Positions 12,130-25,020 are shown, numbered from the stretch's first letter. The stretch: DNA of 64,000 bases from Sindora glabra (GCA_020226215.1 CM035233.1:24989150-25053149), one strand, 5' to 3'. Numbers and translations are program-made. Notes: generated by a model not told the origin, from the sequence alone.

Positions 12130-13340
12130 TTAACTTTAGGATAAATATGGGTTAGATCATTATTAACCCATTGAAATAAGGATCATATTGGATCAATTCA
12201 TGGATAACCATTTATCCATTTATATTCATAGGAGGTTGATTTGTACATTATATAAATTAGTATTATAAAATAAAAAAATGTTATAATAAAATATCTTTAA
12301 AAATTTAATAGAATTTAAATATTTTTAAAATTAATTATTTGAAATAAAATATTATAATATTATTATATATGTGATAATATCAATTTTTTTATAAAAAAAA
12401 TAAAATCAAGTCCAGTCTTTTGTACTAAAATCTATATAATTTATTGTTTTTACTTTTAAAATTTAAAAGTAATCACAAAATTATCCTTTTTAATTTTCAA
12501 ATAAAAAATCTTATAATATTATATGTCACATATAATATATCGTATAACCATATTAGATCCTTAACTATACTTTGTAAATATCAACACATCAGTAAAGTTA
12601 ATTTTTATTTTTTAAGTGAAACTTTATAAATTAAAATTTGATTGTTGATATATATGCAATTTTAAAAGTATAATTTATTATTGTAAAAGAATACATACAA
12701 TTCACATGTAATACATCATATAATTATGTTAGATTCTTAACTATACTTTGTAAATATCAACACACCAGTAAGGTTAATTTTTATTTTTTAAGTGATACTT
12801 TACAAATTGAAATCTGATTGTTGATATATATACAATTTTAAAAGTATAATTTATTAATATAAAAGAATACATATAATTCATAATTTTGAATTTTTAAAAT
12901 TTTATTGTATGTCTATTTTAAATTAAATAAGTTTTATTTAACGTATATTAAAATTAAAATATTTAATCAACTACATTTAATATTAAAATAATTTTTAAAA
13001 ATTAATGTTTAGAAAATGAGATAAAAACTATAATTTTAAAAAGTACATAAAAATAAAGAATAAAAATTTTGATAATATAAGTTCATTTTGAAATAATATC
13101 AATAAATAAAAATAATAGTAAAAAGTAATATTAATAAAAATAATAAAATATAAAATAATAATAATTTGATAGATAAATGGATGAGTCAAGTTAATTATAT
13201 ATTTGAAGGTTACAAGTCATCTATCACCTATTTAAAATTTTATATTGAATTATAGATGGATAAATGAATTAACAATAATGTATTAACTTTTGATCCAATT
13301 CATATTCATCTTAACCTATCAATTTGTCACCTCCACTCAA
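12130..13340. mobile_element. Possible fold-back or MITE-like element
   Basis: Sequence at about 12133-12226 (repeated CCATTTATCCAT-like and GGATAAATATGGG words) reappears as an imperfect reverse complement at about 13225-13320. The right end carries CAATTTGTCACCTCC, similar to ends of some hAT-type MITEs. I could not find a matching left terminus or a target duplication. Confidence 0.35.
12527..12879 (+). repeat. Tandem duplication, two copies of about 176 bp
   Basis: The segment starting CACATATAATATATCG at 12527 is repeated from 12702 (CACATGTAATACATCA). Both copies share the stretch ACTATACTTTGTAAATATCA and later TTGATTGTTGATATATA-like words, at roughly 90% identity by eye. Confidence 0.85.
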
Positions 13341-13344
13341 ATTT

Positions 13345-15250
13345 AATCTTAATTTTTTTCTATGTGCGTATCTCTTAGCTCAATTATTTTTTTTGAGGTA
13401 GAATCATACCCTTCAGCCTCATCTCTAAGGTTATTTGATTCGAGCGGACCAATGTTTCCTTCTCTCTCTTTCCAAGTTGGAAAATTTAAAGTTAGTGGTC
13501 CAAAAACCCGCTTAACGGGATCATATGACTCTCATGCACTTCAAAGCCCGAGCCCGCGGTCTTCTAATAATGCAGACAAACACAGCCCTCCAAATACGGC
13601 GACGGCCACTCCCACCCACGCCTACACGGTTTTGAAATTTCCAACTTCCAAAAAACCAAAAATAACCTTTGAAATTTCAGAACAAAATTAAAAAAATATA
13701 AATAACCCCCAAAAAAGAAGCTTCGCAACAAGTTGGAGTCCGTCCATAATGGACCATTCTCGCTGACCACGTCATCCCTCCCTTTCTTATCAGATTTTGA
13801 GATGGGATTAACATGTATAGCTTTCTTTTAAACAGAGCGAGTGAGTTTCATACTCTCGCAGAAATTTATTCTTGAGTAAATATAATTTTTTTATTTTTAT
13901 GAAATTTATTTTTTAATTTTATTTTTATAAAGTATTTTATAGTAATTTTGTTATTATAAAATATTAATTTATGTAATTTTATTTTTAAAGGAATAAACTT
14001 AAATAAAATAATTTTTGTATAGATACTAATAAATAAAAGAAATTGAACAAATTAATATCTTTAAAGAATAAAATTGACATAAAATATTTTACATGAATAA
14101 AATTAAGAAAAATTAAATTTTGCATAAATAAAAAGCAGAATTTATTCTATTCTTTAAATTCTAATTCTAAAAAAATAATTTCTATTCATTCTTTAAATTT
14201 CATTAAATTTCTACTTATTTTATTTTAAAAAATATACAACGAACTTTATTTTTTTTAAAGGAGCGAAAGTAAATGTAAATTTAAAATAGAAGGAAAAATG
14301 AGGGAGTAAATAAAGAGTGCTTACTTAAAATTAGTTTGATCATCATTTTGAGTCAACTGACTAAAATCAAATGACATTTTTTCAGCCGAAACCAATCCGT
14401 TGATGAAATTTTCCAACCGATCTTAACCATGTGAGTTGATGGATGACTTTTTTTATGGATTGATATTTATTTAATGCATTGAATCTAATGATTTATATTA
14501 AATTTTATTTTTAACAAAAATATATAATTCAATAGTTTATAATTTATTAATGAAATTAATTTATATGTATATCGAAATAAAATTCAATACATAGACGGAG
14601 TTGATTTTAATCTATTTCAACCAATTCATGATGCTTGCAATTTGCATTCTTGATTCTGTTATAAATCTGTTAAGTAGACAATTAAATGGATAATTGTATG
14701 CATATTTTCAGTATTTCTAGTTTAATTGATCTAACTAAATATCCAACCAATCACAAGAAATAAATTAATTACTATCTAACTACAAGAAAATTTAAAATCA
14801 GTACTTAAAATGTTACCATTTAATTGGATATAATTAGTGACATTTTAAGCTATATTGATATATCAAATTTATTGATTATTGATATATTAATAAATTTAAT
14901 TATATATTAAATTTATTTTTTTAAATTAAATTTTATATATTATATAATAATATATTAATAATTAAATTAAATTAGATGATACATTAGAATACTGTTATAT
15001 CAATAATATATTATAAAATTATTCACATTTAAAATATCTATATTTAACTGTTCCTCATAATTCATCGGAGTTTAATCAGCCATTTTGGGGATAAATAAGT
15101 CAATTAAACTTCATTCAATTTTTTTGTTTATCTTTGCCATGGGAAAAATAAAAGGATTAGAATGTAATTTCACTAAATATGGAAGGAGGTGGTCTGATTT
15201 ATCTTTTTAATAAAATAATAAGACTAGCGTATATTTACATTCTTGCCACT
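13345..15250. other. Upstream intergenic region of the GINT1-like gene
   Basis: 13360-13860 is less AT-rich than its surroundings, with pyrimidine-rich and proline-codon-like stretches and a CCACGTCA word near 13767, as seen in plant promoters or relic exons. A 109-codon open frame there has no recognisable motif. 13860-15250 is AT-rich without supported features. A CACTA-like terminal word (ACTACAAGAAAATTT) lies near 14780 without a partner. Confidence 0.4.
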
Positions 15251-15265
15251 CCCTTGGCAGGCAAT

Positions 15266-15273
15266 TTATATAT
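15266..15273 (+). promoter_or_regulatory. Candidate TATA box of the GINT1-like gene
   Basis: TTATATAT lies about 285 bases before the start codon. A transcript starting some 30 bases downstream would have a 5' UTR of about 255 bases that includes a (GA)n run at about 15401-15423. Confidence 0.45.
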
Positions 15274-15442
15274 GCACCATACAGTGACGGCGTGGACAAA
15301 CGCATAATAGCGTTGTTCCTCTGAAATTGACACCTTTGTGTTTCTTTAGAGAGAGAAAGGAAGCCAATTTTTAGAGGGAGGCCAAGCTAGAACTGAAAAA
15401 AAGAGAGAGAGAGAGAGAGAGAGAAACAGTCTTCATTGTGAA

Positions 15443-15490
15443 ATGCTGCTAACCGAGGGGCATCGGCGGGGTGATGCCACGTCACTCTGA
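15443..15490 (+). CDS. Upstream ORF 1 in the GINT1 5' UTR (15 aa)
   Basis: ATG at 15443, TGA at 15488-15490; peptide MLLTEGHRRGDATSL. It lies between the (GA)n tract and the main start and overlaps the second upstream ORF in another frame. It could lower translation of the main frame if transcribed. No evidence for a conserved peptide. Confidence 0.3.
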   Translation: MLLTEGHRRGDATSL

Positions 15491-15539
15491 GATTTCCCGG
15501 CGGCGGCCAAAAACACCCCTGGCGGCCGTGTTTGAGTGA
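15474..15539 (+). CDS. Upstream ORF 2 in the GINT1 5' UTR (21 aa)
   Basis: ATG at 15474, TGA at 15537-15539, only 13 bases before the main ATG at 15553. The peptide is basic and proline/arginine-rich (starts MPRHSEISRRRPK). The short distance to the main start would disfavour reinitiation, so bypass by leaky scanning would be needed. Confidence 0.3.
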   Translation: MPRHSEISRRRPKTPLAAVFE

Positions 15540-15552
15540 GTTTTGTGGAGAA

Positions 15553-18500
15553 ATGGGCTTGGCCCCAGGCGGTAGCGGAGGTTCCAATGGTGGTGGTAAC
15601 GGTAGTTGCTGTGACATGAGCCTAAAGTGTTGGTGTAGGTGGAGATTGGAGAACCGGCACTACTTGAACCGGTTGTTTTCTTCTGGGTTTGTGTTTTTCT
15701 TCGGGTGTTTGGTTCTATTCGGATCCATTGCCACCTTTTATGCTTGGCTTGCTTTCACCCCTTCTGTTCGTACGCCACTCTCTCTGTTCGGTTGTCAGGT
15801 AGACAATGAGGGTTCCTGGTCAATTGGTGTTTTCTACGGTGACTCTCCTTTCTCTCTCAAACCCATTGAAACTGTAAGCCTCCGTTTCTTTCTCTGTCCC
15901 TCTTCTGGGGTTTTCAAATTCTAGTTTTTTTGGAAACTTTTTTTCTCTGTAGGCTTATTTTCCTTTTATTCAAAAAGGGCTGAGATTACTAAATTCCTAA
16001 TTATTTGTGTTGCAATTTTTTTTTAAAAAAAACCTACTTCACTGATTCTTGTATTTGCACAGCCAGAAACGATATATGAATTGGGATTTTTTTTTTTTAA
16101 TTGATGTTGGATTGTTGAGGTCACTTTTGGTTTCATTGTTTACAGATGAATATATGGAGAGATGATAGTGCTGCTTGGCCGGTGGCCAACCCTGTGATGA
16201 CGTGTGCCTCAGCATCTGATGCTGGTTTTCCAAGTAATTTTGTTGCTGACCCCTTTCTCTATATTCAGGTAACTTTTTTTTTTTCTCACTCTTAGTTGCT
16301 TCATGTATCAGTTTTTTGTGATTCTAAGAAAAAGTTGTAATCTTCTTTCCTTCTTGTTCTTAATTCCTTCTGTAATATGATAGGCAAAGCTCTATCTTAC
16401 GGTTTCCTTAGCCCGGTCTTTGTGACCAATCTACTAGTCCCCAGTGTATAAAAGTGAAATATTTGATTGCTGTGGGCACAAGATTCTTCCTTGACTTGGC
16501 TTTTTCTGGGGGAAAAAATTTGCTTCCAACTTCAGTTTAACTTTTTTCTCCTCATAATTTTTTATTAAACTGTTCCCCTGTAACGATCTAGAAATTGAAG
16601 GATATATTTTGACTTGGGTAGGTAATATTTTCTTCTTTGGGTGGTTAGGATGGTGGATACTTATTTATGATCTCTTGCTATGTAAAATATTTTAGATTAA
16701 TATTTAGGGCCAAAAAATTAGCGTAGGTCTCTATTTGGAGAAAATTAGTAGGTGATTTTGGAATTTAAAGGATCCATGAGTGAAGATATGATATAATGTA
16801 AAGAAGGATAAAGCAACTGTGTGATTAAATAAACAAAGAAATTCATCTGGGCATTGTAGGTTAGTTTCTCATATATGCATCTGGTGGCCATTTGGCTTGA
16901 GATTAATGTAAATTGAGAAGTTCATCATTTTCAAGAACCTAATGAATAGAAAAATCTTTTGAGAATAGGATCATCTGTTGCCTTTATCTTTAATGATCGG
17001 AATGGATATGGTTCTTGTCACACTTGCTTTGGTTTGTGGTTCCAGTTTCAGCTTTGAATATCTGTAGCTATTTGTGTTTGAAGGATTGAAGTTTTGAATG
17101 AGTTTGAGGTTTGCTTCCTGGAAGTAAAATGCACTTTGCTTTTCTGCTTGACCTTGAAAATAATTAATTTATTAACAGGCTTTTCTAGAAGCTTTATTGT
17201 ATTGATCCCATACACAGTATGAAAAGGTCGAGCAAGACCAAACCATTTGTGGACGACTGGGGGCAGTGCAGGGGATAATGGGTTTTGTACCTGAGAGAGA
17301 GATAAGGGTACATTGAGGAAGAAGGTTGTTGTTCTGTTTGCAAGATCGTGTTCTTAGCTTGTATTTACCTTTGTGTATGGGTCATACTGAGAGAAGATTT
17401 CTTATAGTTAGACTGGATATTTTCTTCAGGAAAACTCAAACTGAGAAGATTTAATCTTCTTGGTTGCTTAGGCTTAGAGATTAATATTAAACTACTGGGT
17501 GTAGATCCAATCCTGACAAATGTCTAGAGCAGTTGTGTATTTTTGTTTTATATATAGAGGAGAAAAATACTTCATTATACATATATATATATGATTTACA
17601 TGAATATTTTCCTTTTGACGTGGCTTCCCTCCTCCTTTGGTGTGTCATACTTTTGCTTGGCAAGTTTCTAATGCCAAGGGAGACCTACATCGTAAATCTG
17701 GATAGTTATGAAGTAGTCCACCAGAGTATTTCATTATTTGTGATTTGCATGAAATAGTATCTGTTTGATGTTTGTCCTCCTTTGGTTTCTCATAATTTTG
17801 TTTGTTATGAGTTAATGCTGAAGAAGCAAAATATGTGGGATGCTCTGAAAGAGATGTATCTCATTGGGGGTCCATAGGTATCTGGATTCTATTTTATCTT
17901 TTATCTCCTCTTTTTCTGGCCCATCTTTCTTTCATTGTCAACATATCACTCTCATTAGGTTACTGTCCTCAATTACTGATTCTGTTACCATTAAATCTGC
18001 AAGTTTGTATTAGCCACACACAAAAATTTTTATATTTGTATCTATCAGCATTTGGTCCTTACCCAGTGCAAGTATATATTATAAATTCTTGTCTTTGAAT
18101 ATGCATATTTGTACAGCAAATTAACATATTCGATGACATTAACATATGCAAATGAGTAAATGCCTAATTATTTATAGATTCATGAGTTACAGACGTGCAT
18201 GAACCATAATGGAAACTTGATTGCATTTTATTCCTGAAGTTACTTAAGCCTAGAAGTTTAGTTACTTTTATGGATACTCGAGACAAACCTAATCACTTGC
18301 ATTGATATCACCATGTAGGGAGATACTTTTTACCTGTTTTATGAGACCAAGAATTCTATCACTATGCATGGTGATATAGGAGTTGCAAAAAGTACAGACA
18401 AGGGAGCAACATGGCAACAATTGGGCATTGCTTTAAATGAGGATTGGCATCTTTCTTACCCGTATGTCTTTGAGCATCTTGGCATGGTAAAGCTCATCTG

Positions 18501-20437
18501 TATTCATGCAGACACCGACCAGTAACTTTGCTGTCTAAACAATGGTGCTATGTCCTAATATGCTTTAATTTTCTGTCCGTTAACATGTAATACCTAGTCC
18601 TATGAACTAGTCAAAGGTTCATGTACTCCATCAACAAATTATTTGGCATCAATTATATATTTGTAACTGATGTAATGCTTATAAACTAATTATTTAGCAT
18701 TATTATAAAATTGTGAAACTATTGTAATCCTTGTTTGTTTTCTTTATCATCAGATATATATGATGCCAGAGAGTAGTCAAAAAGGAGAACTGCGTCTCTA
18801 CAAAGCTCTCAACTTTCCTTTGCAGTGGACTCTGGAAAAGGTCATCCTGAAAAAGCCACTTATTGATTCTTTCATAATTAATTATGGTGGGAGTTATTGG
18901 CTTTTTGGTTCAGATCACAGTGGATTTGGCGTCAAGAAAAATGGACAGCTTGAGATTTGGTATAGCAGCTCACCTCTTGGTCCTTGGAAATCTCACAAGA
19001 AAAACCCCATATATAACATTGACAAGAGTTTGGGGGCTCGAAATGGAGGTAGACCATTTTTATATGAGGGGAATCTTTATCGTGTTGGTCAGGATTGTGG
19101 GGAAACATATGGGAAACGGTTGCGTGTTTTTAAGGTAGAAGTTCTTACTGCTGAAGAGTACAAAGAAATTGAAGTGCCCTTGGGCTTAATTGATTCCAAC
19201 AAAGGTTGCAACACTTGGAACGGTGCTCGTTACCATCACCTAGATGTACAACAGCTGTCATCTGGTGAATGGATTGGGGTTATGGATGGGGATCGTGTTC
19301 CTTCTGGAGATTCAGTCCGGCGGTTCATCCTTGGATGTGCTTCAATTGCTGGTGCTGCTGTACTCATTGTGCTATTGGGTGTGTTACTTGGATTCGTGAA
19401 CTGTATTATCCCCCTCAACTGGTGTATTCATAACTCTGGGAAGAGAGTTCTTCCTTGCTCGACTTGGGAAAGACCATATTTGTTCTCCTCAAAATTGAGA
19501 CGATTCTGCAGCCGCTTGAACAGATTTCCGACTTTTCTCCGTGGTAGGATAAAGCATAATACTTGTGCTAGGAGGTTGCTTCTTTCCATGATATTTGTAG
19601 TGGGGATTGGATTAATGTGCTTAGGGGTTAAGCACATTTATGGCGGCAATGGTTCAGAAGAACCTTACCCCTGGAAAGAGCATTATTCACAATTCACAAT
19701 GTTAACCATGACTTATGACGCCCGTCTATGGAACTTAAAGATGTATGTGAAACATTACTCAAGGTGCTCTTCCGTGCGGGAGATTGTTGTTGTTTGGAAC
19801 AAGGGAGTGCCTCCCAAATTAAGTGATCTGGACTCTGCAGTACCTGGTGAGAATCCGGGTAGAGGGGAAAAACTCGCTAAATAATCGGTTCAAGGATGAC
19901 CCAATGATAAAGACTCGTGCTGTTCTTGAACTTGATGATGACATTATGATGACATGCGATGACATTGAGCGTGGTTTTAATGTGTGGCGTCAACATCCAG
20001 ATCGGATTGTCGGATTCTATCCTCGGCTTATTGATGGGAGTCCTCTAAAGTACAGAGGAGAGAAATATGCACGAATGCATAAAGGGTATAACATGATTCT
20101 TACTGGTGCAGCTTTTATTGACGCTCAAACTGCATTTCAGAGGTACTGGAGCGAGGGAGCCAAGCAAGGGAGGGATATTGTGGACAAGTATTTCAACTGT
20201 GAAGATGTGCTTTTAAATTATTTGTATGCAAATGCAAGTTCTGGTAGGACTGTAGATTATGTGAGACCAGCGTGGGCAATCGATACCTCGAAGTTTTCTG
20301 GTGTAGCAATTAGCGGGAACACGCAAGTGCATTATCGACTGAGGAGTCTTTGCCTTCTGAAATTTTCAGAGATGTATGGGAGTCTGGCTGGTCGGAAATG
20401 GGAATTTGACGGTCGGAAAGACGGTTGGGATGTATAG
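15553..20437 (+). CDS. GINT1: GINT1-like glucosamine inositolphosphorylceramide transferase (GT64), with a one-base frameshift
   Basis: Exons: 15553-15873, 16146-16268, 18319-18486, 18754-20437; all introns GT-AG and phase 0. Ignoring one extra base the product is 764 aa, close to Arabidopsis GINT1 (about 765 aa). Membrane segments lie near residues 42-69, 395-423 and 479-497. Residues of about 100-390 form the GH43-like N-terminal domain (GARNGGRPFLYEGNLYRVGQ). The C-terminal GT64 domain (about 515-764) has the LELDDDI metal-binding motif near residue 597 and FNCEDVLLNYLYANAS. The family adds an N-acetylglucosamine or glucosamine unit to inositolphosphorylceramide sphingolipids in the Golgi. 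Oddity: an extra G at 19846/19847 shifts the frame after SAVP (residue about 568), giving a stop at 19882-19884 and a 580-aa product without the DDD motif. The downstream frame is otherwise intact, so a sequencing error or recent mutation is likely. The start was chosen as the first in-frame ATG, giving a Gly/Ser-rich cytosolic tail. Confidence 0.93.
16269..18318 (+). other. Intron 2 of the GINT1-like gene
   Basis: A 2050-bp intron with GTAACT donor and CATGTAG acceptor. It is T-rich, with a short (TA)n at about 17580. No transposon coding sequence was recognised. The open frames at 17.5-18.1 kb have no supported meaning. Confidence 0.85.
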
Positions 20438-20650
20438 GTAGGGAAGATATATTTAAGAGCTAGGTCCTTGCCAAGTCTTGTGTTTCATTTCTTTGCTGGT
20501 ATAAAAAGTCATCCTTGTCCATACTTCTCTACCCCCATGTGAAATTTTGTGTTGGGGGGCTTTCAATAGATCATTCTGCAACATGTAAATTGTTTCTTTA
20601 TGGCCTTTACTGCATTATAGTTTCTTTTTTTTTTTTTTTCCTTTTTTAAA
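20438..20650 (+). other. Probable 3' UTR of the GINT1-like gene
   Basis: T-rich, non-repetitive sequence after the stop codon, with a T run at about 20622-20640. AT-rich intergenic DNA begins after it. The exact polyadenylation site cannot be set. Confidence 0.5.
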
Positions 20651-22320
20651 TCATATGTAAGGTTGAAACATAGGAAAAAAGAAAACAAGTGGCTTGGCAA
20701 ATTGGAAAATTGGCAAAGAAATTTTGTTCCTCAAGGCTGTCCTTGCAAAATATGTGTTTGGTTACGTTTTATTTATTCAAAACAATTTTGTAGAATCAGT
20801 TTTAAAAAAGCAAATGAAATAAAGGTGAAGTTGTTAAATCGAATTACTTCTACCAAGTAAGAGTGATACATTGGATTATTAGTTTATCAAGTTTGGCTTG
20901 GGTTATTATAATATCAATTCTAAGCTTAAGTTAACTTGTAATAAATGAATTTTATAATATGTTATATTATTATTATCACATTATTTATTATTAATTTCAT
21001 ATTATTAATTATTATTGGATATAATTAAAATAATTAGGTATATTTTTATTATGAAAAATTTTCAATTAGAAAAGTAATTAAAAATTACAAAATCTATCAC
21101 ATCAAAATTTCAATATTAATTAAAATAGATATAAATATTTTATCAACTATATTTATAACATATATATGAATATATTATTGTTTTATTATATTAATAATTA
21201 TTATTTTAATTGATATATTTATTTAATTATATTAATTAATTTATGTATGTTTAATTATAATAATTAATTTTTGTAATTTTTTTTGTTAATTTTTAGATTT
21301 TATGATGATAAATTTAATTGCTCACAAAATTTTTATTATTTTTTAATTTTTATATAATTATTTTGATAAACTTATATAAAATATATTGATAGTATTAAAT
21401 ATATAAATTTATTAATTATAATATTAAAAATTATATGATATTACTTATTTATAATTTTAATATTACATATATATATATATATATATATTAAAGTATAATT
21501 TAATAAGCCAAAATTATAATTTTAATATATATAAACATAATAATAATAATAAATTAATTATTTGTTATTTACTAATATTATCATGTTAATAGATTAATCC
21601 AATATCTTAACTGGTTAATACTCTTCAATCTCAATTTTTTATCAGGTTAATACTCTTCAATCTTAATTTTTTATCATATCAAGTAATTATTATTATTTTT
21701 TGTACTAGTCCTAATTTTATCAATTTCAAGCTAATTTGTTAAACTAACTTATTTTGACACAGTCTAAATAAAAGTTTTTAGTGGAACTATCTTCAAAACA
21801 GTTCTAATTATAGAATTGCCATTAATGAAATACAATTCTTCATGTTTTTCACTTAAAAATAAAAATATTAAAAAATGTGTTTTCTAGATTTTATTTTTAA
21901 AAATTATTTTTGAAATTCTTATTTTAAAAAAATAAGAACAAGTTTTATATATTTTTTGAATTTATTTATGTTGATAATGTTTCTATAATTAAATGTAATT
22001 TTTGTTTATTTACTTCCTTAGACATCTTTTATTCTTTATTTTTCTTAAAATTAGACATAATTTCTAAAAAAAAATTAATTTTTTTAAAAATGATTTTTAA
22101 GAATAATTTTTAAAAATAAAAAATAAAAATATATCATGCTCGAGTATGGCTTTACCTTGTTCTATATCATTACTGTAGGCTTTTTTTTTTTTTTTTTTTG
22201 GGTTAAGAAAGCTCCATGGGATGAGTCTGAATTATAACACGTACTAGGATTACACCAGATCTATTCATGGCTCGGGGGACTGTTGGTCAAATTGAGCTTT
22301 GCCCATTAATAAAAAGGCTT
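20651..22320. other. AT-rich intergenic DNA
   Basis: No gene supported. A roughly 31-bp unit starting GGTTAATACTCTTCAATCT is tandemly duplicated at 21613-21675, and a (TA)n run lies at about 21470-21488. Confidence 0.5.
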
Positions 22321-22323
22321 GGT

Positions 22324-22402
22324 TTGGTCCTCAATTTTATAGACTTATTTCTCGATTTTAGCTTGGTCCTCAATTTTTATAAACTCGTTTCTCGATTTTA
22401 AG
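22324..22402 (+). repeat. Local tandem duplication
   Basis: Two imperfect copies of a roughly 40-bp unit that contains TTGGTCCTCAATTTT and TTTCTCGATTTTA. Nearby, the word CGAGTAATACCCG also occurs twice (about 22433 and 22546), so the flank of the MITE candidate is locally duplicated. Confidence 0.6.
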
Positions 22403-22578
22403 CTAAGGCTTAATGAAATTGGGTCAATATCGAGTAATACCCGCCCAGACTTGGACTGGGATGAGGAAAGAAGCCGTGGTCTCAGGAAAAAAAGCCTGGT
22501 CTCTTCTCTTCATTTTTTACGATCTGCTAGCTCTAATTTGCAACTGCGAGTAATACCCGACCGGACTTCTCTTCGTTC

Positions 22579-23334
22579 GGGTCCGTTTGGTTTAGGAAAA
22601 AATAAAATTTTTAAAAAGTATTTTCCAAAGAAAATATATTTTTAAAAAATCAATTGATTTTCTGTTGTTTGGTGCATAAAAAAAATATTTTTTGATGTTT
22701 GGTACATAAAGAAAAATTAATTCTATTTAAAGTAAATTAAAATTATTTACTTCAAAATTATTATAATTTTACTTATCTTTTAAAAAAGAAATATTTTAAT
22801 AAATTTTTTATTGTTCTTGGTGCCCAATAGCTTAATAATGATTGATTTTTAATAATAATAATATATATTAAAAGCATTACAAAATCTTATATATAGATTC
22901 ACATAATTAGTTTAATTAATTATTACGAAATATTATATAATAGAATATCTATCACAAGAAAAAAAAGAAAGAATATTTTAGTAAATATTATATAAAAATG
23001 TGCACTTAAATTTTGATAAATAAAAATAAATTTTATAAAAATAAAAATAGAGCATTCATCATAAAATATTTAATAAATAAAAATAAATTTTATTTGTGAT
23101 TGTGATTGTATAATAAGGTGAAAAGGCAAAAAGTTTGGGTTCGGGTATAGATATACTAAGTAACAAGAAAAATGAATTCCATTTTTTTAAAATAGGAAGT
23201 TATTTTCCTTAAAAATAATACAACTTTCTGATTAGAATTTATTTTTCTATTGATCAAAATTTTTGAATGTTCAAACAAAATAAAGTTAAAAAATGAATTC
23301 CAAAAATTCATTTTCCCCCTAATCAAACGAACCC
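22579..23334. mobile_element. Candidate MITE (756 bp) with GGGTYCGTTTG terminal repeats
   Basis: The left end GGGTCCGTTTGGTTTAGG and the reverse complement of the right end, GGGTTCGTTTGATTAGGGG, form an imperfect terminal inverted repeat of about 18 bp. This end motif is common in plant MITEs. The interior is AT-rich and non-coding. A clear target duplication was not found, so family assignment (Tourist-like or hAT-like) is open. Confidence 0.45.
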
Positions 23335-25020
23335 TTATTGTCATCTCCAATTCCTTCTTCTCTGCATTTTGCATCGTCTGCAATTGGAGGAGTCGCCACT
23401 GTTAAATGCCACAATAGCATCTATTCGTCGGGAATATGCAGTTTCCTTCTTTTCTTCTTTCCCACATCGTTCTTAATTATTGTTCAAGTTTTTCCCCTTA
23501 ATTCTTTTCTAATTATTAAAAACCTGGTATGAATTAATTATGTTTTCTAGTCATAAAATTTTGGGTTCTAATTAACTCTATTGGTCGATCTATATTTTAA
23601 TATATAAAAATAAAATTTATAAATGACATATGTCAATATATTAATAAAGAATATACAAAAAGATGCCTCGTGACAAATCATATGACAATTTGACCCATAT
23701 CTAAAAAGTACTCTTAATTTTTATTTATTCAGGTATAGTTGTATGGGCATAGGGACTTCAAAATGAATAAAGGTATGGATGACAGAATTTTATTGGATCC
23801 GGGTAGGGGGATTTCACTACTTAACTCTTCCTATACTCATATTATATAATATATAATTAATTAATATATGTATATATAAATTTAATATATAATAAAAATA
23901 AAACAATATATATATATAATTAGTTGATTTAAATATAAAAAAAATTATAAGATAAACATTAAGAAAGGAATTCATATTATTCTCTATTGTATTAGTATTA
24001 TTAAAATATTCAAATAATTATTATTTTATTAAAAAATAACAAGATATAGATAAATGTAGCTGAATAAATATGATAAAAATAATTGGATGTTTTCAATTTT
24101 TATTAAAAATTATAATAGGATATATTTAAATATATATCATTTAAATAAAATAAAAAAATAAGGATGAGGATCAATATGAAAATTTAGATATTTGATGGAG
24201 ACAGAGATATGTATTAAAAATTCTACCATGTAGGTATGAGGATGGAGGAGAGTAAAAAAGGGGAAAAGGGATTTTAGTCATTTATTCATACCCTCTCGCC
24301 ATTGTCATTCTTAATGTCAATTAATAAAAATAAATATTAAATAATAATTATTAATATTATGATAATTTCAATAATTTGAAAATTTATACCAATTCTAAAT
24401 CCAAATCAAACTTAATTAATATATAATTAATGGAATATTATGTTAAATAAATTAATTTTATTATTAATTAAATATTACATAATGAAAAATCAAGGATTTC
24501 AAACTATCATTCCATATTTGTTAATATTTTATTTATTTATATTATCAATATTCTTTTTTTTTTTTTGCCTTATATTGGTTAAGGTCCTTAGGCTAAAAAT
24601 ATAAGTGAACTGATATAAACTGGTCAAAATTGATCTTAACCAGTTAAAACTAGTAGATTAAACCAACATTTTAAAAATATTTTTTTATAATTTTATAACA
24701 ATTGAGGTATAACATCTCTATAATTTTATATCAATTGAATTTGTATTATTTTTTAATTATTCCTAATATAAATTATTGTTATATCACTTATATTTTATTA
24801 CTTTAAATATATATTATTAGTCTATATATAATTAATATTTTTAAAGTTAAAATTGATTTAATTAGCAAATTGGTGGTTGAACTCATGAACTAGTTCTTTG
24901 TTTGATTTAATGATCAATTCGATTTTAAAAATTATGAAAAATATAATAAAAAGTAAAAATAGAATTATTTATAGTTTTTATTTTTAAAAAATATAGAAAA
25001 AATAGATTAATTCAATTAGG
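23335..25020. other. AT-rich intergenic DNA
   Basis: Low-complexity AT-rich sequence with two less AT-rich patches (about 23740-23830 and 24220-24300). Nothing recognisable. Confidence 0.5.

Noticed and set aside
13362..13691. 109-codon open frame upstream of GINT1
   Set aside because: No motif, no supporting neighbours, and composition of a promoter or UTR-like region; left as a note only.
14777..14795. CACTA-like terminal word ACTACAAGAAAATTT
   Set aside because: No opposite terminus or transposase in range; the first base deviates from CACTA.
17533..18098. Open frames inside GINT1 intron 2
   Set aside because: They lie within a well-supported intron and have no recognisable features.
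19841..19860. A tiny intron or alternative splice rescuing the GINT1 frame at GGTGAG
   Set aside because: Coding similarity continues directly on both sides with only one surplus base, which no intron can remove.
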